Source: Epiperipatus broadwayi (Eukaryota; Onychophora; Udeonychophora; Euonychophora; Peripatidae). Taken from it: DNA of 64,000 nucleotides. Made by a program: the position numbers and the translations under genes. The first letter of the stretch is position 1. The number at the start of each line of letters is the position of its first letter. Under the pieces are notes generated by a model. It worked only from the letters and a program-made list of their open reading frames with translations, was not told where the DNA came from and made no database searches. Location: contig JAQFVV010000037.1 of the NCBI GenBank assembly GCA_028023455.1, positions 2,046,001-2,110,000 of the forward strand. Direction: 5' to 3'. This document shows positions 1-12,780 of this stretch, piece after piece.

Positions 1-838
1 TTTTAATCAGAAAGCTCACTCCCCCAGCTGCTGCTGATCCCATATGAAAATTGTAATACCCAAAAGGTTCAAGTATTTGGGTAATTCCGTGATCCGTGTT
101 GAAATGGATTTTGGTTTTTGAAAGGCAAACAATATTTGAGGCTTCCTTGATTAACCAATTTTTGATCGCGAAGGCTCATTTGATCGAATTTAGTCCCCTT
201 ACATTTATGCCCACTATTTTAATTTTCATTAGCATGATTTCTGGTGTCGGTTCTTCTCATTTGACTACCAATGATTATTTTGTGATCTGAATTTCAGATA
301 TAAAATAAATTTATAATTGGACTTATGGTTAGGGTCAGCAAAGGGATGACCATCAGTGAGCTAGTTGGTTGATTAATTTTATTGAACCGATTGTGAGCTT
401 CAATCTGTTCATAAAGAACAGATTTATTGTCATGTCTAATGTGAGGAGTCCCATTGCAATCCATTTGATTGTGCTTGATCTTGGTCTACATCTGCAGCCA
501 TTTCATGATTTAAAAGATTTCAGACAGTAGCTGAACCTTGAGTATAACTAATCCTTTTGGGTGATGTATTTACCGGGCCCATTTCTCTCTTGTCCAATGC
601 ATCTTTTTCCATGTAAAGTTCATTTGTTAAAGAAGTTGATGATAGACCTTAGTGCTACATCATCTTCTAAATTTATTGATTTGCTTTCTTGATTTGTTTC
701 CACATTGAGTCTGGGTCTTTTTATTTTTTTTCTTTCTTACTTTTGAGCATCCTTGGGATTGAGTTCTCTTGGTCTGATCTGCAGATTGTACTCTGATCAC
801 TAGATGTATCAGATGTTTCGGGTGAGTTTATATGTGCC

Positions 839-1740
839 TCAGAATCTTGGTTTTCTCATGATCATTCTCGTAGTTTCCCTTTTTTTGTGATTATGCTTTT
901 CCTTCTTCCAGTGGAATGAGGGTACAACATATAGATGGACATTTCTAATCTTGTTGATATCACTCTTGCCTGAATTCCTTGTTGTTATATCAATCTGCAC
1001 CTGTGGAATTGCTTTGTCAGAAGTATCTACAAATGATTCCAATTGATTATTAGATGCCAAGCTTTCATTTCTTTCCCATGTTGGTTCTGTCATATCTTCA
1101 TCATTTGTAGAAACTGGAGGTACATCTGGTATCAGTTCAAGGTTATTTCTATTTATTTCAGGATTTTTGTTACGGTAGTTGCATCTGTGGAAGCGGAATT
1201 TCTTGTCTCCACATCTTATACATATTCTACCAGGCATTTGTGAACCAGGTGATCCTGTCACTTGCATAGAAAGCATTCAGGTGCTACTCCTCGAAATGAT
1301 ATAATAAGTGGTGCATCCTTCACCATGAAAATTGAGGGATATCATATGGTATAACTCCCTTTTTTAATGCTATCGTAAATGTTGCTGTGTTGGTCAGTAC
1401 ATGCATAAATGCACCTCTGCCCTTTTTCTTTGGTATATTCGAATCTAGATATGGCCTCATAGGGATTTAGTAGCTTTTGTAAATCATTGGGTGTAAAGTC
1501 AATAAAACAATTTTTTACTCCTCCATATGCAGTCAATGGTCTGTTAATGTCTATTTGACAAAGACAGAGATTTCCCAAGCTTCGACAATTGTTCATGAAG
1601 ATTGCTTTTTACAAGGGATTGGTAAATTCAATTATTACTCTTCCATATGCAGTCAATGACCTGTTAATGTTTATTTGACAAAGGCAGAGGTTTCCCAAGG
1701 TTCAGCAATTGTTCATGAAGATTGCTTTTTGCAAGGGATT
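839..1740 (-). pseudogene. LINE ORF1-like CCHC protein remnant
   Basis: Two minus-strand open pieces (1342-1596, 84 aa; 839-1276, 145 aa) sit in the order expected of the ORF1/gag-like protein of non-LTR retrotransposons. The first contains a degenerate nucleic-acid-binding-like stretch (IDINRPLTAYGGVKN). The second has GRICIRCGDKKFRFHRC, which resembles a decayed CX2C..H..C zinc knuckle, followed by a long polar, low-complexity tail typical of such ORF1 proteins. The tail seems to continue in broken frames toward position 1. Stops and frame changes separate the pieces, so it is dead. The family assignment is inferred from layout and the knuckle; I cannot name the clade. A gag of an LTR element is the main alternative. 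Confidence 0.4.
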
Positions 1741-1757
1741 GGTAAATTCAATTATGA
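1521..1757. repeat. 120-bp tandem duplication
   Basis: A segment beginning tccatatgcagtcaatg at 1522 recurs at 1642 with about a dozen differences, so two copies lie head to tail with a period of 120 bases. The duplication falls inside the ORF1-like remnant. The period is a multiple of three and would have kept frame. It is a local duplication, not a microsatellite. Confidence 0.85.
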
Positions 1758-2729
1758 GATATCTCCTATTTGGGTGATGCAGAATTTTAGTGATGTATTG
1801 TCATTGTGTATTCAATTTATTTGACTTGTTATATATTATAAGGCAAATATTATTTGAATATTTTTTACATATTGAATACAGTTTTTTAATAATGATATGT
1901 GATATTCAGTCACTGTAAGTGTCGATAGAGCACAATAATTCTATTCCACTAATCAAAACTAATTTTTTTTTTAAATTTTCTTTAGCTGAGAATGAATTCA
2001 CAATTTTAGAGTCTGTAAATTAATCACTACATCAGATTGCAGAAGCCTCCATAAAAATGTTATAATGTTAACTTAACTTGTTCAGGGTAATTTTGCGCAA
2101 ATAATTGCATTTCTTTTTTTTTTCTTTGTAAATGACAAGCTAATGATAATACACATAGTGAAGAAAGATTCTTTTTCAAATACAGTATTAACTATTTTAC
2201 TGCAATAACATATTGAATAAATTTTCATTGAATTAAAAATTTAATTTTTACTTTTTTAAAAAAATTTTTAACAGATATTTAATAATTTTAAATAAGTAAA
2301 TATTTTGTTTTTGTTTGCAGTATAAAAATAAATAAATTCAACCTTAAATTGTCCTCTAGTATGATTAAAATTATTTCACAAAAAAAATAAAATAAAATAA
2401 AGAGCAAGATAGTAAATAATTTTAAAATCTTTCAGCAGCAATGCTTTTTTTATTTCAGGAGCATAGTTTTTATATATGGATCATAATATTAGTAATAGTT
2501 AAGTTTTCAGTAGCAAGTTTTATATTTTATATATCTACATATAATTAGTCATTTTTCATACATTGCACCATTAGTTTTATATAAATAAAAGTATTAAAAA
2601 TGTCAGGGAATTAAAACTACTACAAATATAGCTATCTATTGCACTGGGTGCATTCAGAAGATGATCTGGAGTACTCTATTTGCTAGGTTTAACTGGGCTT
2701 AAACCTTATTTATCATAATTTATATTATG
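1758..2729. other. AT-rich spacer, nothing recognised
   Basis: Very AT-rich sequence with short poly-A/T runs and no open frame of note. I see no exon, RNA gene or repeat boundary in it. Confidence 0.6.
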
Positions 2730-3000
2730 AATATTACATGAACGGATCGGCCTTTCGAGCAAAGGGGAGAATACCATCGATAGCAGAGCTATCAACGATA
2801 CCCACGATCAGACTGAGCTATGCAACACATAACACAATCACATTTCCAGACCGTTACCCACCTTGACTGCTAGATTCAAACCCCTACTATCCAAGCCCTT
2901 TATTTGTTTTGAGGGAAACCTCTGGCACCAGCTAGTTATATGAAGCAAGTAGCATGCCGGGATAGTAGGCCCATAATCCAGCGCTCTAAATATCCCATGA
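2730..3000 (-). repeat. Possible tRNA-derived SINE
   Basis: A 270-bp island of clearly higher GC stands out from its AT-rich surroundings. On the minus strand it begins with a tRNA-like D-arm/anticodon-arm stretch (TTAGAGCGCTGGATTATGG, near 2972-2990). On the plus strand near 2871-2890 there is gattcaaacccct, which resembles a pol III B box. The two do not form one clean tRNA in a single orientation, so this may be a composite or an old SINE. No poly-A or simple-repeat tail is certain. A fragment of another repeat family is equally possible. Confidence 0.3.
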
Positions 3001-4956
3001 TTAGCTCAATAGAAAAGTAATACAATAACAAATTGCTGCTTTAATTAGTAGTAAAAGAATTGACCGACAAAATTAAGCTTAAAGATAATTTATTTTAACT
3101 AAACATTTATTCTTCTAATTTTCACTACTTATATGAAACTTAATTAAATGAAACAATGAACTTATCACCACCTCAGGCAAACACATATTATAGTAAGATA
3201 TACAATATAATATAGCAAAGAGTATTAAATAATACAAGGCATTTAATAAACACATGAAATCAATATAAAATATCATAAAGCATTCACATACACGACATTT
3301 CAAGACACGCACATCAATAGTTCTTTACGCATGCTATAGAGTTCATTTATTAACTGATTCTGGGAGGCTTCAAATTATTGCAATGGCTACATTAATTATA
3401 AATGGAAATAAGAAAATGTTATTTGTTACCTAGAATTTTAGAACGTGGATACTTCTTGCTGTTTGCTGCTTCACGTGAAAATGTTTCCAATTGATTGAAT
3501 TTGAAGTTTTGTGGAAGTTTAATACTTATTTCGTGACACTATTCTTTAAGATAGTGTTAGGCCGCCATCAATTATCGGGCAGGTTGGCTGTTCATTTGGA
3601 CTCAGGCTGGAGCAAGGTCGTATGTTTCCGATAACGATTAACACTATATGATTGACGGACGGATTTAATCTGATTGTGATCTAGACTGATAGATTGAACT
3701 CAACTGATTGCGAACTCAACTACTGATTGATGAAATCCGGACTATTTATATGATGACCTGTTGTCACTTTGGTAATTAGTTTTTATGTCTTCCAGCTATA
3801 TTTATTATTGAAATTCCTCCACTGTTTTTGAATACATTTCTTAGATAAGCTTTTGATTACGTGTTTTCATTTAGTAGCCATTGCAAATTTGTTGTTTTGT
3901 GGATTTTTAATTTGTAGACATTGCAAATTCTGTGTTCATATATCTCATGATTATACAATATTTTTTAACTTTCATTTATTCCTTATTATTAAACACACAC
4001 ATATATATATATTTCTAAAATCAACTCATTATTTAGTTTTTAAGTTACCCTTTTTTTTTTTAAATAGTTTTAAATGAAGAGAGATGGTACCTTTAATTTT
4101 ATAAAATAATTTATTTTTTAAACTTTTATCAAGTTAAACCTTTTCCCCCTTCTAATTAATTAATAGTAACTTTTATAAATTATTTCTTTTTTTAGCAACG
4201 TGCATTTTTTAAAAAAAAAACTCTTTTAACTTTTTATAAATAACAATCTCTCAAACTGAAACCTTCGCATTATTTATGAGAATTTTATTTCATCAATTTT
4301 TAGACACAAATTTTACATGGATCGCTTTTACACTATATTTACCTACAACAAATAATAAAAATAAATATATTTTAAAGTTTAGTGTTTGATTTCTAAATAA
4401 AATTTCAAATTTTTATTTATCTACGACAAATAATAAAAATAACGACAAATAATAAAAATAAATGCATTTTAAAGTTTAGTGTTTGATTTCTGAATAAAAT
4501 TTCAAATTTTTAAGTAATAATAAGTTAGAGAATTTTTTATTTTATAGCAGTTACTAATATAAATATTAAAAAAAAAAAATTTCTTAATGATATATTTTAA
4601 TAATTTATATGTTGCTTAAATAAATGTTCTGATTTATTAACATTACAAGATCAAAATAATATAAAGCTTTTACTAAATTAAATATTAACAAATTATACTT
4701 TAATCACAAAATAAGCCATTGTCATTAAAAGTAAAATACAGAATTGATTTCTGATACTTATAATTATTTGATGTGAAATTTCTTGGGGCTGCATACACAC
4801 ATAAAAGCATGCTAAAAAAACGATTTAAGCAGTATCCTTCACATATTGACTTGGTCAAGCATACTTTTATCTAATTTTTTATATCATTAAAATGTACTAT
4901 CAGCTATAAATTAATTTTTTTAAAAAGTATTTATATTAAATAATGTTGATAAATTC
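3001..4956. other. AT-rich spacer with one local direct repeat
   Basis: No coding exon is recognised. At 3540-3740 there is a slightly GC-richer, unclassified block containing repeated tgattg-type words. At 4347-4411 and again at 4444-4505 the sequence acaaataataaaaataaat, followed by ttttaaagtttagtgtttg, is duplicated about 97 bases apart. Confidence 0.6.
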
Positions 4957-6054
4957 GGTAGTCTTCTCTTAGCGTGTTGAAACCGCGAAAGGGCATACTT
5001 TCTATGCAAACGCACAGAAATATGCCATTTATGCAGCCCAATATTTCTGTGCTTTTGCATAGAAAGTTGTGGCCTGTAGAACAGTTATGTTCATATTAGC
5101 TGTTGCAGACTTAGATGGCATTGCTCATCAATATTACGGCCTGCTGATGTGCTTCGCGACACTGTGCAAATGCACACACTTAACAGATTGCTACCGTATA
5201 TTGTGAGGGTGTTTGGAAATTCAACTGGTCATAACTGTTGTAATATGCCTTCATAATAGTGATCTTACACCCTGTCATACTAGTACATACTAATAATTGT
5301 AAGCCCGCACCTCGCTACACATCACGGAGTATGAAAAAATTGCAAAAGGGTCGTGCCAAGCACCATTTCACACAAGTCACGCAAAAAGGCACCTTTGCAC
5401 AAGAACAGCTATGAATCAAATGAAATGGCTGAGGTTGCACATTGTTTTGGAAATCGTAAGCTTGGTTTGATCAGAATACTGCATCTTTTGGTCAGATTAA
5501 GAAGAGATACGAGACAAAATGTCTGAGGTTGCACATTGTTTTGCAAATCATAATCTTGGTTTGATTCAGAGTACTGCATCTTTTGGCTGATCCTTTGGAC
5601 TGGCAAAACCATCGTCCTGTTCCCCCCCCTTGAACATTCCAACGCGATGCACTGACATGTCTAATGTAATTATTGTATTTTAGAAAATAATGTCAGTTCG
5701 TAAATTGAGTACTGCATCTTTTGGCCGATCCTTCGCACTGGCAAAACGATCGCCCCCATGCACATTTCAGCGCTGCATGCTGACTTGTGGAATGTAATTT
5801 AAAATATTGTAAGTCTTGTATTTTCGAAAATAATTTTTTTTTTTTTTTACAAAATAATGTCATTTCGTAAATTGTTTAAAAATAGTTTGCAAAATGTCGC
5901 AAGACGCTAAAATGTATAATGTAATTTAAAAATATAATTATTCCATTTTAGAAAATAATGTTGAAAATAAAAAAAAAGGCCCGGTAACATTATATTTGTG
6001 TTTACATAAAAAGTACTCCCTCTCACTGTTTTAACACGCTAAGAGAAGACTACT
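4957..6054. mobile_element. Non-autonomous DNA transposon, 8-bp TSD
   Basis: The element is 1098 bp. Its ends are inverted repeats: GTAGTCTTCTCTTAGCGTGT at 4958 and its complement ending at 6053. It is flanked on both sides by the 8-base duplication ATAAATTC (4949-4956 and 6055-6062). An 8-bp target duplication is the hallmark of hAT, and also occurs in Merlin and P elements. Inside are an inverted repeat around a cgcacagaaatat core (about 4992-5068) and a partial threefold direct repeat of agtactgcatcttttgg (about 5475, 5570, 5708). No transposase frame is seen; the 77-codon minus-strand frame at 5409-5642 covers the direct repeats and matches nothing I know. Superfamily is inferred from TSD length only. 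Confidence 0.8.
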
Positions 6055-6062
6055 ATAAATTC

Positions 6063-8038
6063 TTATTTACTTATTTATTTACATAGAAGACTTATTCTGT
6101 GATTCTTCGTGTGTTAAAATTAATTTTCTAACATTGCAATTTATTATGCTAACATTAACTTTTTATTGTCTTCTTATAAAAAATTGTTAAAATATATTTT
6201 AATTTGAATATCTTTTAGATAATAGTATATGAACATAAAAAATAGCACAATTATTATTGTTGTAAAAGTGAAAAAATATATATATTATATAGATTTATCT
6301 TTATTCAGAAGCAGTTATTAAAAATATATTTATGTGAAAATAAAAAAGTGATTAACTTATCATTAAATTTTTATTTTCATCATATAAAAGCAAATATACA
6401 AGATTCGTGCAAATACAATATTATTACAATTAAATAAGTATATATGCTGGAATAAAAGTTTTTCAGGGCAAAAAATGTATAATTTATTTAATTCTCATAT
6501 GTGCAATTAAATATTTAAAGAATCTGATATTTTGACTAAATAACTTGCCTCCAGTATTGTTGAAACGTGATTGATCATGCATGCTTTATAAGCTAACTGC
6601 AGATTTAATATTTAGCCAAATTTATTAACATTTTTAATGTTTGTGCATTTAATACATTATTAAAGCCTATAAAACGTTATTTATATGTATAAATAGAAAT
6701 AATAAACATTTAGATTGAATTAAAAAAATATTTTGGAGAAATTTTTATGTATGAGATTAAATCAAATCTGTATATATATATGAATATTATATTGCTCTTG
6801 AACAATTAATATTGATTGAAGCATTTAATTATTGTTAATAATTAATCTGAATGCTGGAAATGATAATATTGAACTAATCCTTTTTTGCTTTGATCCTAGC
6901 CTAGAACCGCATTATATTTTAAAGTGATAATTTGAAATTTGTAATTTGCATATAGTAGCAAACTATGTAATATGCTTTTATACCATACATACATATCTAG
7001 ATGGGTAATTAAACAAATAATGGCACTAAATGTAATAAGCAAATTGAAGTGGTGGTCTTTGGATCAATTTCATTCTTATGTTAATCTTGCACATGTGATC
7101 TGATTTGATGTTATAAAGTGTGAATAATTAATATAGCCAGCCTATAAAATAAGTCTATTTCGATATGACTATTTCGTTAAAAACTCATCTTTCCTAAAAA
7201 TTTAGATAAATTAAATCCATATCAAAATATGTAATTAAATTGATAATGGCTTACCAAATACATGGAAGCAAACTGAAGTGATGTAATCTCTTCATGGTGA
7301 TTTTTATAGCATCATAAATGAAGCATATAATATTATGAAAAAGTTATATTGCCTTAATTCGTTATATGTAAATATATGTACATACTATCTATTTATGATG
7401 AATCTTATATAATATACGTGTATGTACATATTGTATTTACATTATGAACTAAAAAAAAATCAAATGCAGATAATTTTAATTTCTATGGGTTTTTTTCCCA
7501 TTTAAGTAAAACTTCGGATGTGGAAGTTGTGGAAATTATGATGTGCCAGGGGTACTTGATATGTTGGAATTTTGTGTAGATTATATATAGCTGAAATTAT
7601 TTTATACCTTTATTAAATGTTAAGTATTAAGTTCACTTATTTTTTTGTAATCATTAAAAACCAGTCAACACTTGGACAATCCCAATATCAATAACAATCA
7701 ACAGTTTCAAACTGTTGTCAAGGCAATCTCATATTAACAATAAAGGTGGACCATCTTTATTTATGACCAGTATATTTATATAAACATTAAAGATTGTGAC
7801 TTGACCACAGAGATTTTTTTGTTTATATCTACTTATATGTACCTTTGAAAAATTATCCTTTATGAATTTATAGATTAAATGCTTTTATTTGAAATCAAAT
7901 GTGCATTCAAATATATATATATAATTAAGAATGATTTTAAAGAAAAGACTAAAATAGTTTAATATTAAAATAGGTATTGTTTATTAATTTTGCTAGTTTT
8001 ATAATTTTTCTATTAATATTGCAATGTATATTCTCTAG
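6063..8038. other. Intronic AT-rich sequence upstream of first CBP exon
   Basis: This stretch lies before the first recognised CBP exon and is presumably intron. It is AT-rich with no other exon recognised. In particular I do not find the earlier part of TAZ1. The acceptor at its end reads tattctctag. Confidence 0.6.
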
Positions 8039-8152
8039 TTCCCCATTGTGCATCATCAAGGCAAATTATTTCCCATTGGAAAAATTGTACCCGTGGTGAC
8101 TGTCCTGTATGTCTACCTTTGAAGCAGGCTTCAGATCGACGGCAGCAACAAG
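8039..8152 (+). CDS. CREBBP: CBP/p300 exon: end of TAZ1 zinc domain
   Basis: This exon encodes the C-terminal part of the TAZ1 (CH1) zinc-binding domain of CREB-binding protein/p300, a nuclear histone acetyltransferase and transcriptional co-activator. The translation contains [16 protein letters not shown] followed by [18 protein letters not shown]. This is nearly residue-for-residue the conserved TAZ1 end of animal CBPs and carries His/Cys ligands of the last zinc sites. TAZ1 binds activation domains such as those of HIF-1alpha, STAT2 and CITED2. The exon starts after a cttctctag-like acceptor (ttctctag, 8031-8038) with two bases completing a codon, and ends at AAG|GTATTT with one base left over (phase 1). 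The start of TAZ1 must lie in an exon left of the window or in one I could not find. Identification is very firm; I use the vertebrate symbol for what is probably a single CBP/p300 orthologue. Confidence 0.95.
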
Positions 8153-8365
8153 GTATTTCACATTTAATGGCTTTATATATATGTTACTATATTACCATTG
8201 TTATTTACAGAATTAAATATATGTTTAAAAAGATTTTATTAGTATAATAATGTTTACATATTTTTACACGTGAAATAACTTAAAATTTAAAAAAGGTAAA
8301 TGATTTATAATTAAATATAAATCTAAACATTTTTAAGAAATGAGATTTTTTTTTTTTTTTTAAAG

Positions 8366-8527
8366 CTGTAGCTGCAATTCAACACAGTACAGTCCAGACA
8401 ACACAATCATCCCAGGGGCCAGGACCAGTAGATTTGCAGCGTGCATATGCTGCATTAGGGCTTCAATATAATAGCAATAACATTACACAATTGAGGAGAA
8501 CACATGGAGGATTGGGAGGCCAACTCA
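8366..8527 (+). CDS. CREBBP: CBP/p300 exon: TAZ1-KIX linker, first part
   Basis: The 162-base exon (phase 1 to phase 1) follows a poly-T acceptor ending taaag and stops at CTCA|GTAAGT. It encodes the flexible linker after TAZ1. The Gln/Ser/Thr-rich start is followed by LQRAYAALGLQYN, which matches the conserved MQRAYAALGLPY segment of animal CBPs, a short helix-forming motif between TAZ1 and KIX. The rest (ITQLRRTHGGLGGQL) is low-complexity and lineage-specific. The intron before it is only 213 bases, against kilobases for the others. The phase match with the exon before and the exon after supports the joining. Confidence 0.93.
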
Positions 8528-11500
8528 GTAAGTTGATTGTAAAATTTATTTCTTTATATTACAATCGTATATGATTTAGCACAATAAGTGAAAGTAGCAA
8601 GATCGACAAACTAAAGATTACGAGATCATTCCCAACTGAAAAAAAATAAAGAAAAAGGTCTTATTTGGATCATTGACTATTAATTGTACAGAAATTCTAT
8701 ATGATAGATTACAGTTTTACATATCAAGTAGAACCACCAAAGCATGTGCTGAAGATATTACTTGATAATTACTTTTTCAAAGCAAAGAAAATAGTAAAGA
8801 AATTTTAAATAAATTAATAATATGAGCCTATAATGTGTAATTTTTTTTTAAAAAAGAAGAAATTAATGTCTACATAATTATAAAAGTTTATGCGTACTTA
8901 TATAATAATCAGTATGAATTATAAAAAGTTGTGTACTTTGACAAAAAATACTAAAAATTAGAACAAATTAATGAAGTCATTTTTTAAAAAAACAATAGAA
9001 CATTACTGGCAATGAGTTGTGTTAATGTCTTTCAGGAACACTAGAAAGATTTCTGGATTTCTGCTGTTTTACCATATTTTACAGCACATATGATCCAAAT
9101 GAGACTAAACATTTTGGGAGTGTGCCTTTCATTATTTTCAGGATTTTGTATTGGCTTCAGCCTAAGAACATTCAATAGCTTGCATTTGAGCTCCTGTCAT
9201 CATTAGGTCAACATATCACAGTTGATTCACAATTATGTCAGAATCCTTTGGAATTAATTTTGTGTAGGCTAACCATTAATTGGAGTGGATCACAGCGTAG
9301 AAAACATTCAATAATGAGAAGCAGATTATCTCTGTCTCAATACTGCGTGCAAAAATAGTAGCAAAATTAGGTTTGCCTTCAAGTTGAATGAATATTTAGA
9401 ATCCGTTAATTCGAGCTCCACAATTTTTATATTTACTTGGAATAATTGTAATATTCTCCCATAGTTGTACTTTCAATGACCGGCACATTTTTTGTTTTGT
9501 CTACTTGGATAGAATCTTTGTCAATATCCACTATTTGGCCTCTCACTTCGACATATGTAATGCTTGAACAAACTTCCATACAGAAGTTGAACTAATCTAT
9601 TACTGTATTAGAAGCTTTGCCTGTAAAATTTATAACTGTCATTATGAGTAGGTCCACAAAGAATAAGAATACCATTTCCAATATATCACACAGGCTCTCT
9701 CTGCTAATTATTCTGTCATTTATTTTAGAGTAGTGAGGAAATATATTACTGCTTCTGACTGATTGCCTGTCTTGATGTGGGAAGCACAAATTAGGAACAT
9801 GTTTATCCGTAGCATTTTTTCTGCATTCTCTTGTGCATCCAAACTGCATTTGGCACAAGATTTTTTGTGATCTATTTCTTTCAGCAGATTGTGCTGCTGA
9901 GTATCTTTCATTAGGAATTATTTAACTATAGGATTCTTTTGAGAAACGTGATAAAATGCAAATTGTGATAAAATAGCAATGAAATTTTTTCAATAAGCAT
10001 GTGTAAAACATCAAGCAATAGAAAAAAAAAATACATGGTTGTTTTGATATTATGGAATCTGTTTTTTTTTTTTTGAACAACGATGTACAATTATCAAATC
10101 TTGCAAAAATATAGTGTCTGCACACTCAAAAACTAGTTGCAAATATTTATTTTGAATAGAAATTATTAATTTGAATCATATCAAAAATTATTTGTTTTTA
10201 AAAGAAATTGTTTATTTCAAAAATTATAATTTTTTAAAATTGCAAATTGATGTTAATTCATCTTCATCTGCATACTAATTATAAATGTTTGCTTTGATAA
10301 CTTGTCAATTTTAATTCATATTGAAAATGGTTTGTTCTAAAAACAATGTTTTTGACTGAATAGATTTTTTTTGAATTGCTATTTGTGATAGTAAAAATTG
10401 TTGATTTTTTTTTTTTTTTTAATTGCAGATTCTTATTTATAGAAGAAACTATTTGAATTTTTTTAAATTTAATTATTAGCATCTTCAATACATGCTTTGA
10501 TGGCTGCATCTGGTATGCAAAACTGGAATCTGTTAGTATTTTGTTGTGCTAAATCTGAATGATTATTGAAGAGCTTTACTATAAAAGATTACTATTGTTA
10601 TTTATCATTACTATTAAAAATTTATCAATTATCATCAAGAAAAGAAAAAAATACTATCTTTAATTTTACATTTCTAGACTTTTAATGATTATTTCTGCTT
10701 TTTTTAAAAAGTATTTTTATTTAATACATATTTTATAATGTGTTAAATCTTGGAAAAGCCAATTCTCTTTTAATAATAATAAGCATAATAAATGCCTCCA
10801 AAAAGAATAATTTATTATTAAAAAATATTAAAAGTAAAGTAGAATAGAAATTAACTTCAGACCTTTAAGGAAGAAAAACGATTTTGTTTAAAAGAGGATA
10901 TAAGTTTATTATAATGTTATGAATTTTAAACTAAAATTATAGCAACTCTTGTGAATCATTACATACATATAAAAGCACATATTGGTCATGTTCATTGAGA
11001 CAGGTACAGTATTTTTGTTTAGGATTTTGTTGTTATTTCTTTTATCACTATTGAGATTTTTTAAAAGTATAAAGCTCATTTCTTAATATCATCTAGCTTT
11101 TTTCTACTCATTTTTTTTTTTTTTTTAAGTTTTAATATAATTTATTATTTTACTGCATTGCCATTACTATGTAGTGATTTTTTTTCAGTTAAAAAACAAC
11201 AACAATGCAATAGTAATTTTTATTTGGGACAAGAATACATTTAGAACTAAATATGTGGAATTCTTTAAAATGATTTAGAAAAGAATTAATGATGATATAA
11301 AGAAATAGAACTACGAAATAAAAACTGTAGAAAATTAAGGTTTAAAAAAAAATATTATTTTGTTATTGAAAGATATTTGCTTTAGCAATAAAAAGAAACG
11401 ATACCAAGAAATATGTCAAGAATAAAAGAATAGGAAAAAAAATTGGCATCCACAATATAGTTGAAAATCGACTTATTCTAACTGAAAGAATGAGATGTGT

Positions 11501-11959
11501 AATTAAATATGTAAAAATAGAAAATATCTAGAAATAATAGAATTGTATATGTTTAAAAAAAACACCAACATATTAATTAGGGACAGTCTAAATTCTAAGG
11601 ATATACCAGAAAACTGAAAGACTGTATGAGTGATATTAATATTTAGAAGAAATGCACAAAACCGTGTGGCATCTTCAGTTCCTGGATAGATAAATTTACT
11701 CTAAATTGCTTAGTATGATGTTTCTTGATAATTAAAGAATGATGCATCTGAATAAAATATTGAAATTATATTTATGGGGTAAAGAATTCTCGTTAACATT
11801 TCATACTCAATATTTGTAATTGGTTAAATCACACTGAAAATATTTAATGATTTTAATAAGATTGATTTTAGTATAGCAGATTAATATGCCTATTTTTAAA
11901 ATTAATGTAAATTTTAATAAACCAATTTTTATGAGTAAAGCTGATAACTTGCAACCATC
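8528..11959. other. CBP intron, left part
   Basis: Intronic AT-rich sequence. The segment 9000-9900 is slightly GC-richer and looks like old unclassified repeat material; minus-strand frames of 63-88 codons there match nothing. From 9950 to 11850 it is poly-A/T-rich with no structure I can define. Confidence 0.6.
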
Positions 11960-12204
11960 AAATAGTGATTTGGGACTATTATTATGCTTATATATCTACA
12001 CATGCATCACAGGTCATCCTTATGCAGTAGATATTTTAATTCCATCTATGTTACATAGTGTAACAGGAACTGGGTTCAAACCCTGTTACAAGGGAGAGAG
12101 TAAATCAGGCTATGTATGTGTGTTTTGTTTCATGAGTTGTGTATTTGGAAAGGGCCACGCAGCCTACACATATATAGTTATATAAATAATAATAATAATA
12201 ATAG
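11960..12204 (+). repeat. Possible SINE with (AAT)n tail
   Basis: Around 12061-12090 the sequence aacaggaactgggttcaaac, continuing ccctgttac, folds like a tRNA T-arm with a B-box-like GGTTCAAACCC. About 110 bases downstream there is an (AAT)n tail (12185-12204). A pol III B box plus a short simple-repeat tail is the usual SINE plan. No convincing A box was found upstream. A 99-codon frame over it is incidental. Confidence 0.4.
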
Positions 12205-12600
12205 CGGTGATGGGTTACTAATATTAATGTACATATTTTACTTTCTTTCACTTATTTTATTCTTATTTTGTGGCATACTTGTATATTGATAAATATTGTG
12301 TTGAAGGGGGTAAGAAAAATGAATAAAATCTAGAGATTTTCAAATATTTTAAAATATGAAGAAAAAAGAAAGGAATTTCGTTTACCTTCCACGAATCAAT
12401 TAATCGAACGGACTGTATTGTTATTGAAACGGATATAGTTAATAGTTGGATGTTTCATTTAAATTAATAAGATTAATATATTATCTAGTTTCGAAACTTT
12501 CTGGAAATGATTTTTGTGTTTAGCTAAAAAAAAAAGAACAGGCGGAATATCTATTAAAAATTTAAATTATAACATATAATAACCACATTCCACTCTTTTT

Positions 12601-12780
12601 ACACTTTGAAGCAAAATATATTTATTTATTAATATTACAGTTTCGACTGTTCCTAGCAGTCTTCGTCAGATCTTAATATCTACTAAACTCTCAGATCTTA
12701 ATATCTACTAAGATCTAACGAAAACTGCTAGGAACAGTCGAAACTGTAATATTAATAAATAAATATATTTTGCTTCAAAA
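12601..12780. ncRNA. Inverted pair of hammerhead-ribozyme-like motifs
   Basis: Two copies of one unit face each other as a long inverted repeat (12605-12690 on the minus strand, 12700-12777 on the plus strand). Read 5' to 3' on the minus strand, the left copy has CTGACGA (complement of 12663-12669). It continues with a 5-bp stem GACTG/CAGTC closed by a 7-base loop CTAGGAA, then GAAA (complement of 12641-12644) and an AT-rich 3' part. This is the conserved core order of a hammerhead ribozyme (CUGANGA, stem II, GAAA). The right copy has CTAACGA (12715-12721) in place of CTGACGA, so it is probably inactive. Such minimal hammerheads are known from the terminal repeats of Penelope-like retroelements and related retrozymes. 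No Penelope reverse transcriptase is seen nearby. Stems I and III were not proven. Confidence 0.6.

Noticed and set aside
839-1276. The zinc-knuckle-like frame as a host gene
   Set aside because: The Cys/His spacing is off the canonical CX2CX4HX4C, the flanking frames are broken and the plan is that of a retroelement ORF1.
12061-12090. A complete tRNA gene at the B-box-like sequence
   Set aside because: Only the T-arm-like part is present; no acceptor stem or anticodon arm could be paired.
12660-12720. CRISPR-like short repeat (gatcttaatatctactaa occurs twice)
   Set aside because: Only two copies, in a eukaryotic intron, explained as the centre of the inverted hammerhead-like pair.
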